This document shows, in pieces, positions 18,675-26,042 of a stretch of DNA of 64,000 nucleotides (within the stretch, counting starts at the first letter, position 1; each line of letters begins with the position of its first letter). Both the position numbers and the translations under genes were made by a program. Origin of the DNA: Candidatus Epulonipiscium sp. (GTDB lineage: Bacteria; Bacillota; Clostridia; Lachnospirales; Cellulosilyticaceae). Location of the stretch: assembly GCA_012518255.1 (NCBI GenBank), contig JAAYSX010000060.1, positions 1 to 64,000 of the forward strand, given 5' to 3'. Under the pieces are notes generated by a model. It had not been told where the DNA came from. It saw only the letters and a list, made by a program, of their open reading frames with translations, and did not search any database.

Positions 18675-18703
18675 ATTATACTAGCTTTCCCTATTTAATG
18701 CAA
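18675..18703 (-). promoter_or_regulatory. Citrate synthase promoter
   Basis: Minus strand: TTGCAT (18698-18703), 17-base spacer, TATAAT (18675-18680). A start near 18668 would give a leader of about 150 bases before the ATG at 18521. Confidence 0.65.
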
Positions 18704-18776
18704 CATATTTTTTTATTCCTTCAATTTTCCAGATTTTGCAGAACACTACTTTAAAATCCATAGCTTTCTAGCACAC

Positions 18777-18826
18777 AAAAAGGCAACTGTGTAGATAGGT
18801 AGTTTAGTACCTCCTAAACAGCTGCC
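18777..18826 (-). terminator. Terminator of the antiporter-PII operon
   Basis: Arms 18782-18790 and 18818-18826 pair over 9 bases with one G-U pair, an inner AGGTA/TACCT stem extends the hairpin, and TTTTT follows on the minus strand. Confidence 0.75.
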
Positions 18827-18843
18827 ATCATTACCATCTTAAC

Positions 18844-19194
18844 TTAACCTTCCTTGCCTATGCCATAGACACTTCCCACTGGCATAGTAAATATGAATCC
18901 CACTCCTGGCCTGTCAATCCCCCCAACTACATTGTCTATAGTCTCAACTACCTTATCTACTAATTCTTGGCTTTCAAGAACTGTAAATACTGTTTTGTTA
19001 TATGGATGACCATCATCCAAGAAGTTCTTTAGATATCCAAACATAGGAATATGTTGGTCTGAGTTACTAGCAAGAGCCCTTCCCATTCCCTGGCTATCTA
19101 TAATCGTAGCACCCTTAACTCCTATCTCAACAAATTCCTCTAGTATATCTTCTAGGTAGTCTGTTTCATTAAGAATTAAAAATAATGCTTGCAT
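18844..19194 (-). CDS. PII-like small regulator linked to a cation antiporter
   Basis: A 116-residue single-domain protein of the PII-like ferredoxin-fold group: beta strand QALFLILNE, helix, strand GATIIDSQGMGRA, a loop, strand KTVFTVLESQEL and a C-terminal glycine-rich FIFTMPVGSVYGIG segment. It lacks the tyrosine-bearing T-loop of GlnB/GlnK. Proteins of this type are commonly found beside CPA-type antiporters and are thought to bind a small ligand and gate the transporter, but the ligand here is unknown. It begins 23 bases after the antiporter gene and ends at the operon terminator. Confidence 0.72.
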   Translation of the reverse strand: MQALFLILNETDYLEDILEEFVEIGVKGATIIDSQGMGRALASNSDQHIPMFGYLKNFLDDGHPYNKTVFTVLESQELVDKVVETIDNVVGGIDRPGVGFIFTMPVGSVYGIGKEG

Positions 19195-19217
19195 GCTTAC
19201 ACCTGCTTTCTCATATT

Positions 19218-20396
19218 TTAACCTTTTAATTTTCCAAATTCTCCTGCTTTATTAAGAGCCATCTTTGCAAATATTGGCCCCGAGATTTCATATACAAATA
19301 CACTAAACATTATAACTGTAGTAATTGCTGCGCTATATTGTGGCAACTGATTTGCAACTATAATAGATAGTCCTATTGAAATACCACCCTGTGGTAATAA
19401 GGTAAAGCCTAAATATTTCTGAACCATTGGGTCTGCATCTACCGCCCTTGCTCCTATAGTAGCACCCACAATCTTACCACCTGCCCTTGCAATAATATAG
19501 CCAAGGCCTAGTAATCCAACCTGCGCCAATACTTTAAGGTCTAGGCTAGCCCCTGCTAATGTAAAAAACAGCAAGTAGACCGGTGGAGTGAATTCATTAA
19601 TACTATCAAAAACTCTTTTAGATTTTTTCATTAGATTAACTAAAGTACCACCTAGCATCATACATGTTAGCAGTGCTGATAAGTTTAATAAATTAGCAAG
19701 TCCTACACTTAATGCTATTGCTGCTAAACTTATTGAAAGCAATTCTTCTTTACTTTTTGATTTCTTAGCTACACCTGTAAGAATTATTCCTATAGCAAAT
19801 CCAAGTACAAGTGAGCCTATTATTTCTATAAATGGCCATGAAACCATTTGCCAAAAACTTTGATCTGAAGTTCCTATAGATATGTGGGCTATTGACATTG
19901 CGATTCCAAAAATCATAATTCCCATAGCATCATCTATGGCTACAACTGGCAAAATAGTCTTTGTAAGAGGGCCATATGTTTTATATTGTCTTATTACCAT
20001 AATTGTGGCAGCCGGTGCTGTTGCAGCAGACATAGATGCAATAACAAGTGAAAATACAAAGTCCTGGCCAAAAACAAAATACATCATTCCAAATACAAAT
20101 AATACTGCACCTATAACCTGGGCAGTGGAAATAATAATTATACTTTTACCAAGTTTTTTCATATCCTTAATAATAAATTCGCTTCCGATGCTAAATGCTA
20201 TTGCTGCTAGAGCAACTTCATTTATAGCTGCAAAAGAGCCTGCATCTTCTGGGGTAATAATATTAAATAGTGATGGTCCCAGTAGTAATCCAGCCACTAA
20301 ATATCCTGTTACATTAGGTAAGGCTAAACGTTCAGCAGCCCTTCCACCCAAAATCCCTACAACCAATAAAATACCAAGCTTAAGAATTACATCCAC
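19218..20396 (-). CDS. Cation:proton antiporter, CPA2/Kef-type
   Basis: An integral membrane exchanger, probably of Na+ or K+ against H+. The 392 residues contain 11-13 hydrophobic helices with the NVTGYLVAGLLLGPSLF motif near residue 30 and an acidic membrane motif VVAIDDAMGIMIFG near 155 that fits the ion-binding aspartates. There is no TrkA-N or TrkA-C domain; the PII-like protein encoded next probably replaces it as regulator. The start is taken as GTG at 20396 with GGAAGG 9 bases upstream. A promoter with a 12-bp dyad lies just upstream. Confidence 0.88.
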   Translation of the reverse strand: MDVILKLGILLVVGILGGRAAERLALPNVTGYLVAGLLLGPSLFNIITPEDAGSFAAINEVALAAIAFSIGSEFIIKDMKKLGKSIIIISTAQVIGAVLFVFGMMYFVFGQDFVFSLVIASMSAATAPAATIMVIRQYKTYGPLTKTILPVVAIDDAMGIMIFGIAMSIAHISIGTSDQSFWQMVSWPFIEIIGSLVLGFAIGIILTGVAKKSKSKEELLSISLAAIALSVGLANLLNLSALLTCMMLGGTLVNLMKKSKRVFDSINEFTPPVYLLFFTLAGASLDLKVLAQVGLLGLGYIIARAGGKIVGATIGARAVDADPMVQKYLGFTLLPQGGISIGLSIIVANQLPQYSAAITTVIMFSVFVYEISGPIFAKMALNKAGEFGKLKG

Positions 20397-20442
20397 TTTG
20401 AATTTCCTTCCATTTATTATTTACCTCCTATTTTAATTAAAA

Positions 20443-20500
20443 TAAGGCTATATATCATATATTACAATACTATAATACACAATATATAGCCTTATGGCAA
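20443..20500 (-). promoter_or_regulatory. Antiporter-operon promoter inside a 12-bp inverted repeat
   Basis: Minus strand: TTGCCA (20495-20500), 17 bases, TATTAT (20472-20477). A perfect 12-bp inverted repeat (TAAGGCTATATA at 20443-20454 and its complement at 20483-20494) puts one arm in the spacer and the other downstream of the start site, 40 bases apart centre to centre. It may be an operator pair or a leader hairpin; followed by T-rich DNA it could also act as a weak terminator for the kinase gene upstream. Confidence 0.5.
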
Positions 20501-20504
20501 ACTT

Positions 20505-20660
20505 TTAGCTTGCCTCTAGCCCACTTGATTCCATATTAGAAAGTATATAAGATACAAACTGGGAGCAAAAAAAGTGCTCTTTCCTAGTAATCCCACGGCC
20601 AATTACATAACTTAAAATACCAATAAAATTGTAACGGTAATCATCTTTATTAATATCAAA
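20505..20660 (-). pseudogene. Decayed C-terminal fragment resembling a cysteine-peptidase-fold protein
   Basis: Between the sensor kinase and the antiporter the minus strand has a 51-codon open frame without a start codon, closed upstream by TAG. It reads DYRYNFIGILSYVIGR, then HFFCSQFVSYILSNMESSGL. A cysteine in an FFCSQFV context followed by a leucine-rich helix is typical of the catalytic region of permuted NlpC/P60-like (YiiX-type) proteins. There is no ribosome binding site, no start and the rest of the domain is missing, so it looks like the remnant of a deleted gene. The assignment is by eye. Confidence 0.5.
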
Positions 20661-22602
20661 CTAAAGGCATCTCTACAATAACTTTAAACAAATCCCCATC
20701 TATTTCTATATCAAACCTTCCACCTTGTATAGCAGTTAAACTCTCTGCTATGGAAAGTCCAAGACCTGAACCTTCGCTGCTTCTTGACTTATCAGCCCTA
20801 ATAAAACGATCTGTTAATTCTTCTGGATCTATATCAAGGGGATAGGCTGACATATTTTTCATAATTAATCTACCATATCCATTGCTTTCTTCTATATCTA
20901 TATATATTCTTGACCCTGGCATGGAATACTTAATGCTATTAGAAATAAGGTTTTCTATAATCCTCCACATATATTTACCATCAGCATATATTAAACTTTT
21001 TTCTTTCTCAGAGCTTATACGAACCTCTAGGTTAGCCTCTTGTGCCTTATCCTCATACTCCCCACTAGCCTGGTTTACAAGCTCATTAAGATTTACCTCT
21101 TCCTTATTAATAATTATATTACCACTTGATGCCTTGCTTGCCTCTATTAAATCTTCAATAAGCTGCTTAAGCCTATAGGATTTATCTTCCAAAATCCCTA
21201 TATAATTATTAGCATTATCATTATCTATTTCTTCTTGCTTTAATAGATCTACATAGTTAATAATTGATGTCAAAGGAGTCTTTAGATCATGGGATACATT
21301 AGTTATTAGATCCGTCTTCATACGTTCTCCCTTAATAGCCTTATCCACAGCATTTTTAAGCCCATCCTGAATAGACTCAATGTCTCCTGCAAACTCCTCA
21401 AATTCCTTGGTAACTTTAGACTTATCTATTTTATAATCTAGATTCCCTTCTGATATTTCCTTAGCTGAACCCATTATAAGGGCAAGAGATTCCAGTTTTT
21501 CAGCAAGAAAGTATACTGCTATTCCATTGAAAGCTATAATTGTCAATTTACCAAATAAAAATGTATGGTAAATATTTTTAAACAAAAAACCATTAATTAG
21601 ACCATAAATTACCATTATTCCTAAAATCCAAGGCTTAAATATCTTGTTGTTATATAGGCTTCCATATAGTTTTTTTACTATATTAATCAGATTACCTAAG
21701 GTTTTATATATTAAGCTATTTGTAAATAACTGTCCTTTTTTAAACTGCCTTATCATAGAGAAAAGATAAGTCATACCTACAACTGCATCTATAGCAAGTA
21801 TAACTGCAGTTGATATAACTCCAAACTCTTTATTATAAGAAAAACTTAAAGTATTGGCTACAAAAATAATAGAAATCCAAGCTATAATCAAGACAAATAT
21901 AGTTTGAATATCATTATATATATTGTCAATATTTGCAAGATAAATCTTGCCACCCTTTTCCTTACGTCCTGATACAAGCACTAAATAGATAAATGATATT
22001 AGAAATAGTATAAGAGATCCTATTAAGCCTGCTATAGCATACGGTTCATATGTTTTTACAAACTTATGGTTTTCATAAATCTCATGAATCTTATCACCTG
22101 CCACCAAGGGGTCATTAATAAGTATATATATATCCTGGGGTGACTTACTAAGCATGTTTTCAATATCTTCATAGTAGTATAAATCATATAAATCTTCCCG
22201 ACTGCTAATATATATACTATTTGGATGATTTTTAATATCTTCAGGGTCTAGGCCCTTGGGTATTTTATAAGATATTTTATTAGTCTTTAAGTTCTTTATA
22301 TAATAATTAAAATTAATTGCCTCAGTTAAATTATAATCTATCTTATTATAGCGATTTTTATCTAAGGGGTCCTGGCCACCATTTGTAGACTTAGTTGCAA
22401 ATTCTACTAGATTATGGATAAGCCTGCCAACATGTTCCCTATATTCATAAGTTTCATCATAAGTAGAGGTATTTATATCATCACTATTTATCAATAAAAA
22501 CCCACTACTTCCTAGTCCCACTATAATACTTATCCACAAAATAAATCCTGCTACTATCTTACCTGTCAAACTATATTTAATATTTTTCGATTTTGTATCC
22601 AA
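20656..22602 (-). CDS. Sensor histidine kinase with multiple membrane segments
   Basis: A 648-residue kinase that should pair with the response regulator encoded directly upstream. Residues 14-35 and 186-208 form helices around an extracytoplasmic region of about 150 residues, and further helices follow at about 230-360, an unusual expanded membrane part. Then come a HAMP-like segment, the phosphoacceptor in SHDLKTPLTSI (about 435-445), and the HATPase N box ENLISNSIKYS with G-boxes. The start is a TTG at 22602 inside the 3' end of the regulator gene (26-base overlap) with AAGGTGG nearby; no ATG exists close to it. The signal is unknown. Confidence 0.88.
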   Translation of the reverse strand: MDTKSKNIKYSLTGKIVAGFILWISIIVGLGSSGFLLINSDDINTSTYDETYEYREHVGRLIHNLVEFATKSTNGGQDPLDKNRYNKIDYNLTEAINFNYYIKNLKTNKISYKIPKGLDPEDIKNHPNSIYISSREDLYDLYYYEDIENMLSKSPQDIYILINDPLVAGDKIHEIYENHKFVKTYEPYAIAGLIGSLILFLISFIYLVLVSGRKEKGGKIYLANIDNIYNDIQTIFVLIIAWISIIFVANTLSFSYNKEFGVISTAVILAIDAVVGMTYLFSMIRQFKKGQLFTNSLIYKTLGNLINIVKKLYGSLYNNKIFKPWILGIMVIYGLINGFLFKNIYHTFLFGKLTIIAFNGIAVYFLAEKLESLALIMGSAKEISEGNLDYKIDKSKVTKEFEEFAGDIESIQDGLKNAVDKAIKGERMKTDLITNVSHDLKTPLTSIINYVDLLKQEEIDNDNANNYIGILEDKSYRLKQLIEDLIEASKASSGNIIINKEEVNLNELVNQASGEYEDKAQEANLEVRISSEKEKSLIYADGKYMWRIIENLISNSIKYSMPGSRIYIDIEESNGYGRLIMKNMSAYPLDIDPEELTDRFIRADKSRSSEGSGLGLSIAESLTAIQGGRFDIEIDGDLFKVIVEMPLV

Positions 22603-23272
22603 TTCCCCACACCACCTTTAAGTATTTTGGTTCTTTTGTGTTAATTTCAATTTTTTCACGGATTCTTCTAATATGAACAGATACAGTATTATCCACAGAA
22701 CAAGCTAAATCATTCCACACATGTTCATAGATTTGATCACTTGAAAACACACTGCCCATATTAGACATTAGAAAAAGCATAATCCCGTACTCTGTTGCAG
22801 TTAACTTTGCACTTTTTCCATCTACTAATATTTCTTTTGTATCCTTATGTAGCTCTAAGCCTCCAGTTTTTAGGACATTGTTTTCTCTTTCCATACTTCC
22901 CAGGCTGGTATATCTTCTCATCTGGGACTTAACCCTCGCCATAAGTTCTAGTGAATTAAAAGGCTTAGTAACATAATCATCAGCCCCAAAGTTAAGACCT
23001 GTAATCTTATCGGTATCCTCAGATTTAGCAGATATAATTATAATAGGTATATTAAGCTCCTGCCTAATCTTTAAAGTTGCAGATAAACCATCCATTTCCG
23101 GCATCATTATATCTAATAGTACTAGGTGAATTTCATTTTCTTTCAAACTGTTTAAAGCTTCCTTACCATTATAGGCTTTTACAACTCCATAACCTTCCTG
23201 CTTAAGAAAGATCTCAAGTGCATCTACTATATCCTTATCATCGTCACAAACTAAAACATTTAACTTCTCCAC
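22577..23272 (-). CDS. OmpR/PhoB-family response regulator
   Basis: A 231-residue DNA-binding regulator. Receiver domain 1-120 with the acidic pair DD near residue 10, phosphoacceptor aspartate in LLDIMMPEMDG (about 54) and lysine in VTKPF (about 105); winged-helix domain 130-231 with TATEYGIMLFL and VDNTVSVHIRRIREKI. It overlaps the kinase gene by 26 bases, so the two are made together. The start is GTG at 23272, preceded by GAGGAGG. Two direct TTCTTAC repeats (read on the plus strand) 11 bases apart lie about 60 bases upstream and may be its own binding site. Confidence 0.92.
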   Translation of the reverse strand: MEKLNVLVCDDDKDIVDALEIFLKQEGYGVVKAYNGKEALNSLKENEIHLVLLDIMMPEMDGLSATLKIRQELNIPIIIISAKSEDTDKITGLNFGADDYVTKPFNSLELMARVKSQMRRYTSLGSMERENNVLKTGGLELHKDTKEILVDGKSAKLTATEYGIMLFLMSNMGSVFSSDQIYEHVWNDLACSVDNTVSVHIRRIREKIEINTKEPKYLKVVWGIGYKIEKY

Positions 23273-23330
23273 GTCTTTCCTCCTCTCTATGGTTATTTTA
23301 CTAGGTGGTGTTTAAAAATTTACAACAAAC

Positions 23331-23348
23331 TTCTTACGAAATTCTTAC
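23331..23348 (-). promoter_or_regulatory. Direct heptamer repeats upstream of the response regulator
   Basis: TTCTTAC occurs at 23331-23337 and 23342-23348, an 11-base period, matching the way OmpR-family regulators bind two sites on one face of the helix. It lies about 60 bases before the regulator's GTG. Autoregulation is inferred. Confidence 0.4.
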
Positions 23349-23427
23349 AAATAAAAAGGTCAGTCTCACCTGCTCTCTTTAGGCAAACTTCTGCTAAGTC
23401 TAGTTACTCCTGAATATTAACTTTCCT

Positions 23428-23466
23428 AAAAGCTACAAACTCGCTACACTCAAACATGTAGCTTTT
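23428..23466 (-). terminator. Hairpin downstream of the M50 protease gene, possible terminator
   Basis: Arms AAAAGCTACA (23428-23437) and TGTAGCTTTT (23457-23466) are perfectly complementary across a 19-base loop. On the minus strand TTTT follows. Similar hairpins with a loop containing CTCGCTACACTCAAA are, as I recall, repeated in several clostridial genomes; this could be checked by a search. Confidence 0.5.
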
Positions 23467-23529
23467 CATACGGAAAGCTAGTATTCTTTCGTATAGGCTT
23501 AGGAAAAAGCTTGCAATTAGTTCGCAGAT

Positions 23530-23591
23530 GAAACTTGACCTTTCGCTGTTATGGAATATAGAAACTTGACCTTTCTCTATTATGGAATATG
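23530..23591. repeat. Two tandem copies of a 31-base unit
   Basis: Copy 1 is 23530-23560 and copy 2 is 23561-23591; they differ at 3 of 31 positions. Both start GAAACTTGACCTTTC and contain TATGGAATAT. No spacer separates them and there are only two copies, so this is not a CRISPR array. It lies directly behind the stop of the M50 protease gene. Confidence 0.85.
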
Positions 23592-23609
23592 GAAAATTGG
23601 TATTTTCTC

Positions 23610-24734
23610 TTAAAACTTTTGATTAATAATTAAATCGTAGTAATAAAAGCCTTCTAACTTTTTAAATATATTATAATTGGAGTTTGGCTTTATATTATGT
23701 TTGTTTAGAAGGTAGTCAGAGTTATCCTTGCCTAGTATGAGCTGCTCGCTTTGGGTTTTCCAGTAGTGGGAGATTTCTGTTTTTGGAAGCTTTAGGGTAA
23801 AGTTATCATATATATCCACTGCCTTATCTAGGTTTCCTTCTTTTTTATAAAAATATGATATATAAAGAAGCAGTTGTTTATTAGCTTCTTGCCCCGCTTC
23901 TTCTAATATGAATTCATAATTATTATAATAGTAATCAATATAATTTCTTATGTCTTTTGGCATTTCGTCTATAATACCTGCTAAGTATCCTTCTATAAAT
24001 GTAGTAACACATGAAACTGTAAACAAGTCTAATTGCCTATTATTTATTCTTGGTAGAAGTCCCTCTAATAAAAGGTCCCTTAAATAGCCATTGTTTTCTA
24101 TTACATCCTTATAGTCTACAGCAAAAGCAGCATATTGATAGAGCATAAGTGCTACAAAAAAATCATCTTCCTTATAGGCTTTATAGGCCGGGAAATCTGC
24201 ATATACATTCTCTGTTTTTATAAAGCAAGTAAGTAGGGTAGTCACATTAATACCTATTAGGCTTAGCCCAATTACTGCTATATAGCCATCTTTGGCAAGC
24301 AAGAAGTTTCCTAATATTACTAGAAGTAAACTTGCTATAGGCCCCCCAAGTATAGCCCTTGCATTGGCTTTTTGATTTTCTTTAAATTCTTTATGGCTAT
24401 TGACAGGTTTAAGATTAGGTACTACTATCCCTCCCACATTACCACCATTATGGTTAAATTTTAAATTCCACTTAGACCCATCAAATATAAGGCTAAGTAT
24501 ATATATATTTAACATCCTTACAGGTATTTTATTATATTTAAATCCTATAAAATGACCCATTTCATGTATTGCAATGGAAAAAAATAAAACTAAAACAATT
24601 ATCAGTCCTATAATTAAAAAAGAGGCCTTCTTATCAGGAAATAAATACCTTAAAAGTTTTCCGCCCCCAAATCCTGCTGCATAACCTAAGGCTATACCTA
24701 GGATCATTAGAATAATCTTATGTTTTTTATCCAT
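23610..24734 (-). CDS. Membrane metalloprotease of the M50 (site-2 protease) type
   Basis: A 374-residue membrane protein with helices near the N-terminus and at about 120-165. The zinc motif HEMGH lies in SIAIHEMGHFIGFKY within a hydrophobic helix, which places it with intramembrane site-2 proteases. The usual second motif (NPxPxLDG) is not obvious; RAILGGPIASLLL is the nearest match, so the activity is not certain. The last 170 residues look helical and TPR-like (ISYFYKKEGNLDKAVDIYDNF). Start at 24734 with GGGGGG upstream; the ATG at 24761 is less likely. Substrate unknown. Confidence 0.72.
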   Translation of the reverse strand: MDKKHKIILMILGIALGYAAGFGGGKLLRYLFPDKKASFLIIGLIIVLVLFFSIAIHEMGHFIGFKYNKIPVRMLNIYILSLIFDGSKWNLKFNHNGGNVGGIVVPNLKPVNSHKEFKENQKANARAILGGPIASLLLVILGNFLLAKDGYIAVIGLSLIGINVTTLLTCFIKTENVYADFPAYKAYKEDDFFVALMLYQYAAFAVDYKDVIENNGYLRDLLLEGLLPRINNRQLDLFTVSCVTTFIEGYLAGIIDEMPKDIRNYIDYYYNNYEFILEEAGQEANKQLLLYISYFYKKEGNLDKAVDIYDNFTLKLPKTEISHYWKTQSEQLILGKDNSDYLLNKHNIKPNSNYNIFKKLEGFYYYDLIINQKF

Positions 24735-24761
24735 ATTATCCCCCCATTTAATAATAAACAC

Positions 24762-24803
24762 AAAAACACAAGGCTATGACTTAATATAGTCACGCCTTGT
24801 GCT
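24762..24803 (-). terminator. Terminator after cytidylate-kinase-like gene
   Basis: Arms 24766-24780 and 24789-24802 pair over about 13 bases with one bulge (CACAAGGC and GCCTTGTG form the base), followed on the minus strand by TTTTTG. Confidence 0.75.
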
Positions 24804-24807
24804 TTGA

Positions 24808-25395
24808 TTATCTTCTTGAAATATATTCCTCTATAACCTTAACTGTATTTTCAACTCCTATTGAGCTATCTATACAAAGGTCATAATTGGTTAGCTCCCC
24901 CCACTTATTAGTAGAGTAAAAATTATAATAAGCTTCCCTTTGTTTGTCTATCTTATTAACATGTTTCTTTGCACCTTTTTCATCAATACCATACTCGTTA
25001 ACTGCCCTATTTATTCTGTTTTCTTCAGATGAGTGTATAAAAACATTAACACAATTATTATGCTCACTTAAAACATAATCCGCACACCTTCCAACAAAAA
25101 CACAGGATTCTCTTTCCGCAATATCCTTAATAGTATTAAGTTGGGCTATAAATAATTGGTGATGTAAAGGTAGTTGTGTAGTGCTGTACATCCCAGTTTG
25201 AAAATAATAGAAGCTGTTCACCGATTTTTCATCATAATTCTCAAGTACTGATTCCGAAAATCCACTTTCTTTCGCAACTTCTGATAGCAATTCTTTATCG
25301 TAACAAGGAACACCTAAAGCCTTAGCAAGCGCCTGACCTACTTGTCTTCCCCCACTTCCATACATACGTCCAATAGTGATAACTAAGTTATCCAT
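24808..25395 (-). CDS. Cytidylate-kinase-like protein (PF13189 type)
   Basis: A 195-residue P-loop protein. The nucleotide-binding loop is the variant GRMYGSGGRQVG (8-19), followed by LAKALGVPCYDKELL as in cytidylate-kinase-like proteins common in clostridia and Bacteroidetes. These are not the housekeeping Cmk, and their substrate has not been established. ATG at 25395 has GGAGGAACC just upstream; a longer reading to 25464 would overlap the preceding gene. It follows the helical protein gene by 49 bases and ends at a terminator, so the two probably share a transcript. Confidence 0.78.
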   Translation of the reverse strand: MDNLVITIGRMYGSGGRQVGQALAKALGVPCYDKELLSEVAKESGFSESVLENYDEKSVNSFYYFQTGMYSTTQLPLHHQLFIAQLNTIKDIAERESCVFVGRCADYVLSEHNNCVNVFIHSSEENRINRAVNEYGIDEKGAKKHVNKIDKQREAYYNFYSTNKWGELTNYDLCIDSSIGVENTVKVIEEYISRR

Positions 25396-25444
25396 GATGG
25401 TTCCTCCTTTATATATTATATTCTCTATATCTATATTATAACAC

Positions 25445-25906
25445 CTATCGCAGGAAATTTTCAATATTGTCTATACGTTTTTGCTCTTCCTTTATTATTT
25501 CAGATAAAACCTTATAAGTTAGGCTTAGTCTGTCCTTTTCTTCTTTAACTAAAAATCCCTGTATGCTAATCATTAAGGAAATACTTTGTTTTTGGAAATC
25601 CAAAGCTAGATTTAATAGCTGGTTTATACTACTTATATTGCTTGAATCTGGATATACAAACCCACTAATAAGGTTAGAAGCCTTATCATAGACATCAAAG
25701 TCTATACCAGGAAGCTCCTTCTTTATTAAATCTTTTTTTAATTGATTGCATGCTTGTACATTTTTATTTTCCTGGTTAGCAAGTATTCTTGCTGCAAATT
25801 TTACATCATCATCTATATTATCTGCAATACTTATTTCTTTGTATATATCATAGGCATTATTTTTTAAAGTAACAGCTCTATTTAATAGGTCTATAATTGT
25901 ATACAT
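25445..25906 (-). CDS. All-helical ferritin-like protein of unknown function
   Basis: A 153-residue soluble protein predicted to form four to six long helices with a periodic pattern (LLNRAVTLKNNAYDIYKEI at the start, QQKSISLMISI-like near 110, EIIKEEQKRIDNIENFL at the end). The layout resembles ferritin-like or rubrerythrin-like four-helix bundles, but the paired ExxH iron ligands are not present. I do not recognise a named family. AGGAGG precedes the ATG at 25906. It lies upstream of, and likely in one operon with, the cytidylate-kinase-like gene. Confidence 0.68.
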   Translation of the reverse strand: MYTIIDLLNRAVTLKNNAYDIYKEISIADNIDDDVKFAARILANQENKNVQACNQLKKDLIKKELPGIDFDVYDKASNLISGFVYPDSSNISSINQLLNLALDFQKQSISLMISIQGFLVKEEKDRLSLTYKVLSEIIKEEQKRIDNIENFLR

Positions 25907-26042
25907 AGTTTCCTCCTGTCACTAATAATTTATCACATTAAAGTGTTCTTATATTATATGCTTATTAGTCCTTATTATCAACTTCTGTTATACTATAATA
26001 TGTAACAATTATAATTTATATAAATGAAATGGAGTGGATTTA

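Larger units (their letters stand above)
18522..18843. other. Non-coding stretch: citrate synthase leader and promoter, antiporter-operon terminator
   Basis: No gene is visible in these 322 bases. They hold the ~150-base untranslated leader of the citrate synthase gene, its promoter (18675-18703), and the terminator of the antiporter-PII operon (18777-18826). The leader shows no riboswitch or T-box motif that I recognise. Confidence 0.6.
23273..23609. other. Non-coding stretch of 337 bases with repeats and hairpins
   Basis: I find no gene here. The stretch holds, from left to right: the response regulator leader with its direct repeats (23331-23348), a hairpin with 10-bp arms (23428-23466), a second imperfect AT-rich hairpin (about 23468-23495), and a tandem repeat of two 31-base units (23530-23591). 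Promoter and terminator roles are possible, but none is certain. Confidence 0.6.

Noticed and set aside
19882..20436. 184-codon open frame on the plus strand
   Set aside because: It lies antisense to the antiporter gene, has no ribosome binding site, and its composition mirrors the membrane helices of the real gene.
23530..23591. CRISPR array
   Set aside because: Only two directly adjoining units without spacers, and no cas genes in the window.
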